DNA of 45,308 nucleotides from a virus. A program made the position numbers and the translations under genes. The notes under the pieces are model-generated. The model did no database searches and was not told where the DNA came from. It saw only the letters and a list, made by a program, of their open reading frames with translations. Where the stretch lies: the IMG/VR virus record IMGVR_UViG_3300027734_000117, positions 1-45,308 of that record, one strand, 5' to 3'. This document shows positions 25,101 through 34,509 of the stretch, one piece after another (the stretch's first letter is position 1; every line of letters begins with the position of its first letter).

Positions 25101-28100
25101 TCCAGAACTTTTTGCCGCAGTAGATGCAGCAAATAATGGAAGGCCAGTTGCAGGACATATGGGTGGCGGAAGAATTAGTCTTTCAAAATCTAATTACGGA
25201 GTAATGGGCCCAGCAGTAATGGGTAAAATTTTAGCACAGCTATTTAAGCGCAATCCAAAACTTTCAAGAGAGATGCTACTAGGAAGAGACATGTCTTTGT
25301 CTGGCGCAGAAGCTAGAGCATATCAAGAAAGTGTATTTGGTTCTGCAGTTAGATCATCATCTAAAGAATTAAGTAGACAATATTATTATGTAGGAAATTG
25401 GGGCGGAAGGCTAAGATCAAGTGTTAATACAGCTCTTTCCCATGGTGCTGCTAAAAAAGCTGATGTTGTAAGCGATTTAATGCATGGATCATCACAACAA
25501 GCACTTCCTTCACTTACAAGATTTTTGCAAGTAAATAAAATATCTGCAGATAAAATACAATTGTTAACTGATCGTGCTAGAGCAAATATAGTTTCTGGTT
25601 TATCTGGAACTGGTAAAATTGGAGAAGCAGAGTGGTCAAGACTTCAACACAAAGAGTATCTTGCTATAGCAAAAGAACTTCGATTAAGAAAAGAATACTT
25701 AGAAAGTTTAAATGTTCCAGGACAAAGAAGAGCTCATTCAACTGATCCAGCTGCAAGAGGAATTCAAGCAGAAACTGCTTTAAATCCATATGGCAAAACA
25801 GATTTAGAAAAACTTATTGCCGCAAATGATGCAAATGGAACAAGATACATGGGGTCATACCGTAATTATGGAATAGAAAAAATTAATGGAGAACCAACAG
25901 CGCTAGCGCATATGATGCCTAAATTCAATTATGGTGGCAAAATAAGACCAGGAAAGTCTAATTACGGAAAGCCTATGTTCCTTGGAATGCCTAGAAGAAT
26001 TAAGGATATAGAGCAACAAAGACAATCTAGACTTCACATGGAAGAAATTAGTGCTGGTCTTAAGAACAGCAGATTTGCAGATGTGCCACCAACAGATTTT
26101 GGTAAATTAATAACACCTACTTCTGGAAGAAGTTTCCCAGTTCCAGGTATTGGTGGATTATATGAAAAACCAGATGGCACTAGAGTATTTGTTAAGCCAG
26201 TAATGGATGAGACAGCAGCGTTAGCCGAACAACGTGCAACAATCATTGCAAGAAATGCACATGGATTACATTCACCAATGCAATCAATTAGGACCATGAT
26301 AGACCCAACTGATCCAGCTGGTAAAAGAAAACTTCTTGTTTTAGAGTCCCCATACGATAAAGCATTTGCACAATCTTCTGGAGAATTTAGCAGGAAAGAT
26401 TATTTTAAACAATTAGTAGCCGCTAATTTAAGAGGAGATAAAGATTTAGGGGCAGGCAATCTATATGGTGGGACACTTGCAGATGTAGGAACTGCTGGCG
26501 TATTTAAGATGGCTTCTGGCAAGAGAACATATGAAACAAATATGCCTTCAATGTCAGATCAAGCACGTATTAATTTGCTTGGAGTAAAAGGTGGAGCCAA
26601 GAAGTTCTTTGCAGAATCTACTTTAAATATACCAAAGGGAATGACACCTAAGCAATATCATGAAACAATGATTGCTGAGATAGACACTGTTCTTCCAGCT
26701 TTAAAGAAAACAATATCAGAATTTAAATTAAATGCAGAAGAATTAGCTATATATAATGCAATGATTAAAAGACTTGAAGATGGCAGAAATGTTAATTGGC
26801 AAGAATTTCATGGCATCCATTCTGCAGTAAAACCTGCAGCGGCTAAAGCGCTTACCCCTGCAGCGTTAAAGAAATTAAAAGACGAAGTAGATTTAAGAAT
26901 AAGACAAAAAGGACATGCAATATCTTTAAGCGATAATTCATTTAAAACGCCTCTTAATGGATTTAATGGAGGCGGAGGAATTGGTAATGTCTTAAAGGGA
27001 TTAGCTATGAGAAGAATTGGTGCAGGCTTTGGGCCAACAGGTGCACCTAAACCTAGTACATATGAATCAGCTCCATGGGGAGTTAACTCACTATCTATTG
27101 AAATGGCAAATACATTATTTGCAAATTCTGGATTAAGAAAGCATACACAAAAACTTCTTTACGATAAGTTTGCTGCTGCCTTGGCAAAAGAAAAACCTTA
27201 TGGATACGTTAAAGATGCACAAGGTTCTTTAAAGAATGCACTTGAGCCAGCATCACTAGATGCAGTAATTAGACAAGCTGCTAGCGATTTAGTTGGCGAT
27301 AGAAATCTATTAAGACAACTATCTCCAATAGATAAAGACATTCTTAGAAACAAATATTTAAATTGGGATTCAAGAAAAGATACCCCAATGACTGCAGAGC
27401 TAAAGAAAAAGATATTTGGCATTGATGGTAAAAGAGAAATGGGTGGACCAGTATCTCCAGGACAAAATTATGTTGTTGGAGAAAAAGGCCCAGAAATATT
27501 CAGTCCTTCACAAAGCGGAAATATTATTCCAGGATATGAAGTTGGCGGAGTTATTAGATATGGTAAAGATTCATATGGAGTAAGTGGTAATCCAGCAAAA
27601 CGTGCAGCAGAAGCAGCAGCTAAAGCAGAACGTATTGCAGCTTCTCAAGCTGCAGCAACTGCAAACCCAGAATATAAAGAAGGACCGCTTTCTGTAGGTA
27701 AAACTACAATAGTTGGAAATGGCGGAGTAAGAACAAATGCTTATGGCCTGCAGGGGTCTTTCCCGTATGCTCCAGGATTAAAGCTTCCATTAAGAGGATT
27801 TAATGCAGCAATAGATTCAGCTATATTATCAATTTCAAGTAATTTAAAGGCAGCATCAAATAGATTAATTACTAGCACAAGAATGATTGGCGATCAGATA
27901 AACTCATCTTTAAGAACATTATCTGATGGAGCAAAAAGATTTGGAACATCAATTACAGCATCAACTAAAACACTTGTTTCTTCATATAAGCATGGTGGAT
28001 CTGAAATATTAAAATATGGTGCCCCTGGAGCGTTTGTTGGAACTAGAGAAGATCGTAACGCTAGAATGCTTGGTTCATTTAAAGCTAATGCTGCATATTC

Positions 28101-30777
28101 AACTGCAGCAATAATGCATCCACTTCAATATTTAAAGCAAAAGGGTGTATTGGGAATGGATCCTAATAAGCCAGCTCTTGGAACTGGTGCCCTGGGCAGT
28201 ACTGTTGGAATGATGGGTGGAATGGCAGCTGGAACTGCAATCGGTGCAAAATTTGGAGGACAACAAGGCGCAATGATGGGAAGCATGGCTGGAATGATGG
28301 CTGGTCCAGCTTTAATGTCAGGTGCTGGTAAAGCAGTTTCAATGATGGCAGCCAGATCAGTTACCATGGGAGTTGCATCAGCTGGACTTGGAGCAACAGC
28401 AGCTGGAATTGCAGGCTTAGTAGCACCACTTGCTGCAGTAACAGCTGCAGTTTATGTTGGATACAAAGCGTGGAAACATTATAAAGAAGGACAAACTCTT
28501 AATATATCTACATTTGGTCTTACTGCAGAAGCAGCTAAAAAAGCTAATTTAAGATTTACAGACTTTGGTTCAAAAATAAAAGATACTATTCAGGATTCAA
28601 AAGATTTGGCTGCTGCAAATAAACTTGTATATGAAAGCATGAAAGATGGCGGAACTCCATTTCAGATGACAATTGCAGAATATAAAAAACTAAAGGTTGA
28701 AGTAAAAGAAACATTTGGCGAGCAGATTAAAGCATTAGATAGACAACCGTCTACTAAAGTTCCAGATGCAGTCCGAAGAATTAAAGAACAGTTAATAGCA
28801 GCTGGAATGTCTGCTGAAGAAGCAACTAAAAAAGTATATACAATGCTTCAGCTTTCAAATAAAAAAGATCAATCAATTACTGCAACAATGGGTAACGCAG
28901 ACTTTAAAGCAATTACAGATCCTCAAAGCGCTGCAGTTTCTGCAGTCACAAGTTTTGGTAAAGACACAAAAGATCAAGGAAATAAAGAAAAAGCTGCATC
29001 ATTAAATACAGCTCTCATGGCAACTGAAACTGGAATTAACGATTTAATTGCAAAGAGAGAAAGACTTGTAGCAAAAGATTTGACTGGAAAGACTAAGTCA
29101 TTAACATATGCAGAAGCCGAAAAACAAATGATAGATCAGATAAATAAATCTAAAGAAGCTGGCACAGTAATTACTCAGGGCACAATTGATGAAATGGCAA
29201 AAACAAATCCAGAAGTTAAAAAAATGATTAATGGATCTGATACAGTTGTAAGCGTATGGCAAAAAATTAGATTGCAGGCGCAAGGATTTACTGGTGATCT
29301 TTCTAAATTAAATTCATCTCAAACAAAACTAATTGCTGATTCTTTTGCTGCTATAGCAACATCTGTTGTAGCAACTAATTCAAGTAAAGATGGACTTCTT
29401 TCAAAACAATACAGTGCGCTTGGAAAATTAGAAGACAAGATTAAATCTTATACTAAAGCATTAAAGGGTCAAACAGTTTCTCAGCAGATATCTGATAGGG
29501 ATAAACTGTCTGCACTTAATAAGCAAATTGAGGCAAATAATAAACTTGCTGAGGCCAGAAAGAAAGCACTTACTGCCGCACAAGCAGATGCTGATCTTGG
29601 CAGAGAAATTGAAAAGACTAGACTTGCAATGCAAAATGCTTCAGCTACTGGAGATACAGTACAAGCACAATCATTGAGAATTGATTTAGAATCATTAACA
29701 TCTCAGCAACAAACAGAGTCTCAAACAAAAGCTATTGATAAAGCAACTGAAGCTGCTAATAAGCCGCTACAGGATGCTATTAAGGCTATGAATGATAAGC
29801 AGCAAGGTCTTGCAGACAGTGCAGCATTAGCTGGAGAAAGTTTAGACAAGGTCCGCACTAAATATGATGAGCAAAAAGCAGCTATAGATAAAGTAAATAA
29901 TTCAATGACTGCACTTTATGGAAATGCAGCAGCAGCTGGTAAATCAATAGAAGAATATGTTAAGACAAATAAAGAAGCTGCAGCAGGATTAGTAGCAGCA
30001 ACAGAAGCAGCTACTGGTACAAAGATGGAAAGATATACTGAAACAAAAGCTTATGAGGGTGGACAACTAGTAACTAAAAAAGTTCCAGTTTCACCACAAG
30101 CAAATGCACTATCAATACTAGCAAAAGCAGGAGCGGGATCTGCTGTTAATGACGCACTTGCAAACAGCATTAAGGGTGGAGCAACACTTAAAGATGTTGT
30201 AAATGCAGTAAAGGGTGGCGTTGCAGGAATAAAAAGAAAAGATATTGCAGTATCTGGAGATTACTCTAAAGCAATGGAAGAAAAAGAATTTAATGGAGTT
30301 AAGACAAAAGTTTTAAATGCACAAGCTAGAAGATCAATTGCACAATCACAAGACTTACAAATAGGAGAAACTTTTATTTGGAATGGTCAAAGATATGGGA
30401 AAAGCCAAAAAGATGGCAACATTGTTTTTATGGGTAAAGCTGCAACTGGAGTACAAGGCGGAGCGGCAGGAATGTACCTTGTTGGAGAAAAAGGACCAGA
30501 ATTTGTTCACTTAAAGAGTCGTGCTAATATTATGCCAAACGATGTTATGAATACATTAGCTGCAGCATCTCCAAGATATAATTTTGATAAAGCTCAATAT
30601 AATATGAAAGACGGAACTACTTCAGGTAATTCATATGTTGTAAATCAAAATATTTACGCATCTGAAGGAATGGATGTTGAGGCATTATCAAATATGATTG
30701 TTAAAAAAGCAGAAATTGTTATTGGACAAAAGGCCAAAGTTAATGTTAAAATGGTTGGACAGGGGAAGAATATATAA
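22141..30777 (+). CDS. Tape measure protein with embedded kinase-like segment
   Basis: 2878 residues from TTG 22141 (SD AAAAGGAG). Residues about 1-190 are helical. Residues about 190-510 are the TP901-type tape measure core (NTQWAGRQLTVGLTVPLAAF, LAADIAATGKEGNALLESTR, ALGGDVQDLALYLTAMREGG). Residues about 538-573 are hydrophobic. Residues about 1321-1530 look kinase-like (Lys1352, Glu1363, GDKD at 1432-1435, Asn1440, Asp1448). Residues about 2010-2115 are a Gly/Met/Ala-rich membrane-inserting stretch. Long coiled coils follow at 2300-2560. VGEKGPE motifs occur at 1779 and 2781. The protein sets tail length and is injected with DNA. At the usual 0.15 nm per residue the tail could reach about 400 nm, less if the inserted domains do not span it. 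Confidence 0.9.
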   Translation: MADQNIVTNITATANFSSLTAQLQAVTSQLLKLQATTIGLNKNLTSQVGVMNRQFDETMRSTGQFARHFVTLTSDVSKFGQNLDSGRMKLGQYFQTWQGHTRKTSTLVKELAKQQVMLENAIIQPLGKNAQGLMQYNVMVQSGLDATKNKSALLRQELSIMNKVMNDGAGQLINWGKNTQWAGRQLTVGLTVPLAAFGMAAAKAFRQADEELVRLTKVYGGLTATSSSDLLKVRKDVAALSRELASGLGANFTETIGLAADIAATGKEGNALLESTRQATRLSVLGEVDRQEAMKATLSIQTAFGQNTDQLAQSIDFLNAVENQTSTSLADLVEAIPKAGPVVKALGGDVQDLALYLTAMREGGINASEGANALKSALASIINPTKVAKGMFMDLGIDLGGIVEKNAGNLTGTIMALKDSLDTLQPLERARAIEQLFGKFQFARINALFENLGKQGSQTLKVLDLMKASTSDLASISDRELKTMTESASGKYKRALESVKADLAVIGEQFLKVGTFVLNAIDGIVKFIGHLPGPIKAVLGFIGSLTAIAGPIIMLTGVLANFFGYIIKGIFALKNIGKGGTGFKLLTPELMAAAEAGKSVEQSFYSDTKAAATFSDAVLTLAASFEKLKQSAMSSTIATNNSMSTVAGSPVMRGGGRIVDKENPLVGRPYSRDMSHVIPTGSKTAEQRANETIFSTVPGPKPVNLRLSNSPQTYMSEDLPRIPGVTSVNGVSNGIVAAEAAKWHSMTAALAMQSKAEIALLKTEVAATGTVTASLADSYQALLPQMTKITTLAAEETALIVNQLQAGKITVEAARAKIFALNAQVEAMMAQTAQGVATAQARSISLTTVPLTSQPVVSAAGKSNMKELFHKSETSKLVDSIARGLGVRTSGAGYSIQTTKPRFNTGGKIENFGQNKTRVSGPASVTYDDRMGSVPVGGYVLNQAASMDPANAQLVAAAPSTHKNSGGNITALLTPKETVFGPGIQDNPELFAAVDAANNGRPVAGHMGGGRISLSKSNYGVMGPAVMGKILAQLFKRNPKLSREMLLGRDMSLSGAEARAYQESVFGSAVRSSSKELSRQYYYVGNWGGRLRSSVNTALSHGAAKKADVVSDLMHGSSQQALPSLTRFLQVNKISADKIQLLTDRARANIVSGLSGTGKIGEAEWSRLQHKEYLAIAKELRLRKEYLESLNVPGQRRAHSTDPAARGIQAETALNPYGKTDLEKLIAANDANGTRYMGSYRNYGIEKINGEPTALAHMMPKFNYGGKIRPGKSNYGKPMFLGMPRRIKDIEQQRQSRLHMEEISAGLKNSRFADVPPTDFGKLITPTSGRSFPVPGIGGLYEKPDGTRVFVKPVMDETAALAEQRATIIARNAHGLHSPMQSIRTMIDPTDPAGKRKLLVLESPYDKAFAQSSGEFSRKDYFKQLVAANLRGDKDLGAGNLYGGTLADVGTAGVFKMASGKRTYETNMPSMSDQARINLLGVKGGAKKFFAESTLNIPKGMTPKQYHETMIAEIDTVLPALKKTISEFKLNAEELAIYNAMIKRLEDGRNVNWQEFHGIHSAVKPAAAKALTPAALKKLKDEVDLRIRQKGHAISLSDNSFKTPLNGFNGGGGIGNVLKGLAMRRIGAGFGPTGAPKPSTYESAPWGVNSLSIEMANTLFANSGLRKHTQKLLYDKFAAALAKEKPYGYVKDAQGSLKNALEPASLDAVIRQAASDLVGDRNLLRQLSPIDKDILRNKYLNWDSRKDTPMTAELKKKIFGIDGKREMGGPVSPGQNYVVGEKGPEIFSPSQSGNIIPGYEVGGVIRYGKDSYGVSGNPAKRAAEAAAKAERIAASQAAATANPEYKEGPLSVGKTTIVGNGGVRTNAYGLQGSFPYAPGLKLPLRGFNAAIDSAILSISSNLKAASNRLITSTRMIGDQINSSLRTLSDGAKRFGTSITASTKTLVSSYKHGGSEILKYGAPGAFVGTREDRNARMLGSFKANAAYSTAAIMHPLQYLKQKGVLGMDPNKPALGTGALGSTVGMMGGMAAGTAIGAKFGGQQGAMMGSMAGMMAGPALMSGAGKAVSMMAARSVTMGVASAGLGATAAGIAGLVAPLAAVTAAVYVGYKAWKHYKEGQTLNISTFGLTAEAAKKANLRFTDFGSKIKDTIQDSKDLAAANKLVYESMKDGGTPFQMTIAEYKKLKVEVKETFGEQIKALDRQPSTKVPDAVRRIKEQLIAAGMSAEEATKKVYTMLQLSNKKDQSITATMGNADFKAITDPQSAAVSAVTSFGKDTKDQGNKEKAASLNTALMATETGINDLIAKRERLVAKDLTGKTKSLTYAEAEKQMIDQINKSKEAGTVITQGTIDEMAKTNPEVKKMINGSDTVVSVWQKIRLQAQGFTGDLSKLNSSQTKLIADSFAAIATSVVATNSSKDGLLSKQYSALGKLEDKIKSYTKALKGQTVSQQISDRDKLSALNKQIEANNKLAEARKKALTAAQADADLGREIEKTRLAMQNASATGDTVQAQSLRIDLESLTSQQQTESQTKAIDKATEAANKPLQDAIKAMNDKQQGLADSAALAGESLDKVRTKYDEQKAAIDKVNNSMTALYGNAAAAGKSIEEYVKTNKEAAAGLVAATEAATGTKMERYTETKAYEGGQLVTKKVPVSPQANALSILAKAGAGSAVNDALANSIKGGATLKDVVNAVKGGVAGIKRKDIAVSGDYSKAMEEKEFNGVKTKVLNAQARRSIAQSQDLQIGETFIWNGQRYGKSQKDGNIVFMGKAATGVQGGAAGMYLVGEKGPEFVHLKSRANIMPNDVMNTLAAASPRYNFDKAQYNMKDGTTSGNSYVVNQNIYASEGMDVEALSNMIVKKAEIVIGQKAKVNVKMVGQGKNI
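26101..26900 (+). other. Kinase-like segment inside the tape measure gene
   Basis: Residues about 1321-1590 stand apart from the flanking Gly-rich repeats. In order: GGLYEKPDGTRVFVKPV (Gly loop and Lys1352), Glu1363 in AALAEQR, LLVLESPYD (hinge-like), NLRGDKDLGAGNLYGG (catalytic-loop-like, Asn1440) and LADVGTAGVF (metal-binding Asp1448, DxG-like). The order and spacing recall PI3/4-kinase or HipA-type folds. The domain call is by eye. It could instead be an ADP-ribosylation-type or purely structural domain. Confidence 0.45.
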
Positions 30778-31226
30778 TGGCAGCTTTAGTTTTACCAGTA
30801 GGCTCAGCATTGTTTATACAAGATGCCGCTGGAACATGGCAAAAACTAACTGAACATAATAGATCTCCAATATCTGTAGATGTACAACGCTTTGAGCAGA
30901 CCTCTAGAATGGCCAATGGAAGCCTTAGAAAGCTGTTTATAGCCGATAAGAAGAACGTCTCTACCTCCTGGAGCATGGTTCCTTCATACTCTACCATGAC
31001 CGTAGATGGCGGCTGGGGAGCGGAAGATATAAAAACATTTTATTTAAGCGCTAAAGGCCAAGGAACATTTAATGCCAGAATAGCATATAACGCAGCAAGG
31101 ACCGAAGATTTTGTAGCAAGCTTTACTTCATGCTCATTTAATTTAATTAAAAGAAATGTAAAGGAAAAAGTGGCGGATACAGCACAGGCATTTTGGGATG
31201 TAACTATTGCACTGGAAGAAGTATAA
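30777..31226 (+). CDS. Distal tail / minor tail protein
   Basis: 149 residues, overlapping the tape measure stop by one base. Sequence features: VGSALFIQDAAGTWQKLTEH, SVDVQRFEQTSRMANGSLRK, VSTSWSMVPSYSTMTVDGGW, and a final AFWDVTIALEEV strand. Small proteins of this size and order, directly after the tape measure, usually form the distal tail ring at the tip. Some residues (TSWSMVPS) resemble tube-fold proteins, consistent with a tail-tube-like fold. Assignment is by position and fold pattern. Confidence 0.6.
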   Translation: MAALVLPVGSALFIQDAAGTWQKLTEHNRSPISVDVQRFEQTSRMANGSLRKLFIADKKNVSTSWSMVPSYSTMTVDGGWGAEDIKTFYLSAKGQGTFNARIAYNAARTEDFVASFTSCSFNLIKRNVKEKVADTAQAFWDVTIALEEV

Positions 31227-34200
31227 TGCAATCAGTAAGCCAAACAACTCTAGATAAACTAAATACATCTGCTTCATATTCAATGTCAGGTGGATGCTGG
31301 CTAGAATATAATATGAATGATTTAATTGATAAGGCAGCAGTTACAGCCACACCAGCTGATACTGCAACTCAAATAGATCCCATTACTGGTAAGACCTACC
31401 AGCCATTTAAAAAACTATTCCCCCTAACAAGTATAATAGATCCAAGAAGACCTGGAGTAGCAGGCATTAATTATTTTATATTAAACCAAAACGTTACTAA
31501 CAGCATACCAAAATATAATGTTTCATCAGACCTTCCAGTAAGAACTTATTTTTCTAGTCCTAAGAACCAATATAAATTTTGGGTTTCACCCAAATCTGGA
31601 GGAACAACTTTAGATAATTTTAGTTTTACTGTAGACTACCCAGTATCACAAACTGCTGTTGCAAATACAATAATTGTTAAATTTGAAACATCTTATTCTA
31701 AGCCATCCACATGGTCTATAAAAATACAAGATCACGCAGGCACTGAAACAACAATATCGACAAATGGAGTTGTGCCAGACAATGGGGTATTTCAGTTATA
31801 CTGGAATGGATCCTCATGGTCTACTACAAAATTTACAATACCTTCTGCTCCAGTTAATATTAAAAAAATTATTGTAGCAGTAAATACAATTAGCGTTGCC
31901 AACTCTTATCTTGGAGTAATAGAGGTTGGAGCAAGATATATTCAAGACGTATCAAATAGAATAGTTTCTTTTCAAGTTTCAAAAACTTCATCTGATGACT
32001 CATCTGGCATTGTTCCAGTTGGATCAGTAACCTCAAACGCTTTATCAATGTCACTAGAAGGATATGATAAAAAGGGTATTGAGTATGATAAGACGATGCC
32101 ATTTAACAAAGACAATATTAATCTATACAAGAATGTAAAGGTGTCCCCATTCAATAAAATAGGAGACGATGTTATCCCACAGGGAGTATTTTATATAGAT
32201 TCATTTACATTGTCAGAGTTTGGAGACATTGACATACAAGGGCTAGACGGAGCAAAGTTTTTACAAGAGATCCTTGCTCCAGATATTGTAATTCAAAATG
32301 CCCCATCACAAGCAATAATAAGAAGACTTTTAGATAGCGTAGGATTTACTCAATATAATTTTAATACATATGGTAAGGGCAATACAAACAAAGTTGACTC
32401 TGCTACCATAGTCCCATTGTATTGGTTTACAGAAGATACAAAGACAGTGTGGCAGCATATTCAAGAGTTATGTAGAGATACGCAAATGATAGCGACATTT
32501 GATAATAATGACATGCTTCAATTCTATCCTAGAGATTATTTATTTGATAAAACAAGAACATCTAGTTTTAAATTTAGAAGCGAAACCAAAGGTACTAATA
32601 TCCCCAACATAATATCTTTAACTAAAGAAACAGTTCCATCTGTTAAAGCTGTAAAAGTAATATACACTCCAATTATTAGCACAAACTATCAGGGGTCTTC
32701 AGATAACCTTTATGTTTCTCCACCAGCTGCTATTGGTGCAGCCGCATTACAGACTACTTTATTAGCAACTGCTCCAGCTGAAACAGATGCACTAAAAGGC
32801 GTAGTATCTTTATCTCCTATAAGTGTATACAGCGAGTTGGCAGATACATCTTTTTATAATAAAGCTGGATACTTCCTGATTAACAATGAAATAATTGAAT
32901 ATGATGCAATTGAATTTCAATATGAACCTCTTTCTGCTCCTAATACAGTTATAAAGAAATGGATAACATCAGACTCAGACATTGCTAAATTTCTTGGGGA
33001 AAGCAAGATCAATTCATTTAAGCCTACTCTTAGATATAGAATTAAAGAAAGAAATGCATTTAATGCAACTGGTAAAGGTATTGGTGTTGGAGAAAACCAT
33101 TTAGTAAATATTGATTCATTAAAAGAAGAATGGACTGGGTCTAGGCTAAACTTAAAAGATAAAACAAATATTAGCGACGCAGCAGCATTTTCATTAAGAC
33201 AAACAGATGGATCTGGAACTTCAATATCTAGATCTTTGCTTACAATAGTTGCCCCTCAAGCATCTAAAGAATATTACTGTGCTTCAATTAATCCAGATAT
33301 AAACTTTACATCACAAAAATATTTTTCAATTGGGACAGCTTTATTTTTTAAACTAGCAAAAGCAGGAACAGGCAGAACAACTGGAGAGCAGTATGTATCT
33401 GCTGGATTAGGCATAGGTCTTGACGCCAATAACTTAAATGGGTATATTTTAAAAATTGGAACTTCTCAAAATGTAGCAAACAAAGGATTAAACTATAGAG
33501 ACGTACAGTTATATAAAATAGTTAATGGAGTAGAGACTGCAGTTTCTGATACTCAAAAAACAGAAGATGTATCAATTACTGGAGTATCTGGGGGAGAATT
33601 TTATAGAGTAGACGTAAGAGTTTCTCAAGCAACAACTGGTAAAATAATATTTAAAATTAAATTTAATAATTCAGTTATAACAGCAACAGACTCTGAGCCA
33701 ATAGCATTAGGAAATAAAATTGCATTAGTTGGTATGCAAGGCGAAGTAGCTTTTGACTATGCATATATCTCGTCATTAAAGAAAGAAGATTTTACTGGCT
33801 CTTATTCTTATGACAACTATGGCTCATATGTTGGGTCAGCTACAGAGCTAAAAAATGTATTTGGTGACTTTATAGCTATTGGATCTGCCTCTACTATTCC
33901 AAGTCCATGGATAAAAGAATTTGGTCCTGTTGCAAGAGAAATTAAAAAGATATCAACTAAATATGCAACTAGACCAGGGTTTGTAAAATACCCTCAAATA
34001 ATATTAAACCCTAACGTAACATTATTAGGATATGATGCCAACTCATTTGGAATAGATGCTTATATTTTAAATAACACTGGAGCATTTGTTGATTTAGCAG
34101 ACGGTGGACAAAAGAGTTTTATTGTAGTTGGAGAAACAGTTGCCCCATTAGATCCATTTGAGTATATTGATCCAGATTTATCTGCAACTAAAAATGATGA

Positions 34201-34489
34201 GCAGGTTGCATTTGAATCTATGTGGATACAAAAAGAGTCGGAAGCAATGGAGCTTTCTAAATGGATGAGAACACAATGGTCTAAACAGCAAACAGTAATT
34301 CAAATAGATGTATTCCCTAATCCTATTATTGAAACAGGAGATGTGGTGGAGATATCTTATCCTAATAACTTGGTATATTCAACTGAGGATACTGGTAAAA
34401 CGGCTGGCAAATATATTGTACTAGATATTGAGCAGGGGTATAGTCAGGCTCCATCTACAAAGCTTACCTGTAGGTCGATTTATGTTTAA
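31226..34489 (+). CDS. Tail hub / tail-associated minor tail protein
   Basis: 1087 residues from ATG 31226, which overlaps the preceding stop (TAATG) and follows GGAAGAAG. The frame extends to 31193 but without an SD. Residues about 90-260 look like an inserted carbohydrate-binding-type jelly roll (NIKKIIVAVNTISVANSYLG). Residues about 260-480 resemble the gp27-like hub domains (RIVSFQVSKTSSDDSSGIVP, SLEGYDKKGIEYDKTMPF, PQGVFYIDSFTLSEFGDIDI, TVWQHIQELCRDTQMIATFD). A second jelly-roll-like insert lies at about 620-870. The C-terminal VIQIDVFPNPIIETGDVVEI returns to hub character. It probably forms the trimeric tip below the distal tail ring. No peptidase motif is seen. Confidence 0.7.
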   Translation: MQSVSQTTLDKLNTSASYSMSGGCWLEYNMNDLIDKAAVTATPADTATQIDPITGKTYQPFKKLFPLTSIIDPRRPGVAGINYFILNQNVTNSIPKYNVSSDLPVRTYFSSPKNQYKFWVSPKSGGTTLDNFSFTVDYPVSQTAVANTIIVKFETSYSKPSTWSIKIQDHAGTETTISTNGVVPDNGVFQLYWNGSSWSTTKFTIPSAPVNIKKIIVAVNTISVANSYLGVIEVGARYIQDVSNRIVSFQVSKTSSDDSSGIVPVGSVTSNALSMSLEGYDKKGIEYDKTMPFNKDNINLYKNVKVSPFNKIGDDVIPQGVFYIDSFTLSEFGDIDIQGLDGAKFLQEILAPDIVIQNAPSQAIIRRLLDSVGFTQYNFNTYGKGNTNKVDSATIVPLYWFTEDTKTVWQHIQELCRDTQMIATFDNNDMLQFYPRDYLFDKTRTSSFKFRSETKGTNIPNIISLTKETVPSVKAVKVIYTPIISTNYQGSSDNLYVSPPAAIGAAALQTTLLATAPAETDALKGVVSLSPISVYSELADTSFYNKAGYFLINNEIIEYDAIEFQYEPLSAPNTVIKKWITSDSDIAKFLGESKINSFKPTLRYRIKERNAFNATGKGIGVGENHLVNIDSLKEEWTGSRLNLKDKTNISDAAAFSLRQTDGSGTSISRSLLTIVAPQASKEYYCASINPDINFTSQKYFSIGTALFFKLAKAGTGRTTGEQYVSAGLGIGLDANNLNGYILKIGTSQNVANKGLNYRDVQLYKIVNGVETAVSDTQKTEDVSITGVSGGEFYRVDVRVSQATTGKIIFKIKFNNSVITATDSEPIALGNKIALVGMQGEVAFDYAYISSLKKEDFTGSYSYDNYGSYVGSATELKNVFGDFIAIGSASTIPSPWIKEFGPVAREIKKISTKYATRPGFVKYPQIILNPNVTLLGYDANSFGIDAYILNNTGAFVDLADGGQKSFIVVGETVAPLDPFEYIDPDLSATKNDEQVAFESMWIQKESEAMELSKWMRTQWSKQQTVIQIDVFPNPIIETGDVVEISYPNNLVYSTEDTGKTAGKYIVLDIEQGYSQAPSTKLTCRSIYV

Positions 34490-34497
34490 TGAAATGG

Positions 34498-34503
34498 TAG
34501 AAT
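34498..34503 (+). promoter_or_regulatory. Leaderless -10 before the acidic tail protein
   Basis: TAGAAT (34498-34503) preceded by TGG forms an extended -10, six bases before ATG 34510. This is the same gap seen at 4845, 9942 and 44600. No SD and no clear -35 are present. Confidence 0.5.
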
Positions 34504-34509
34504 CTTAGT

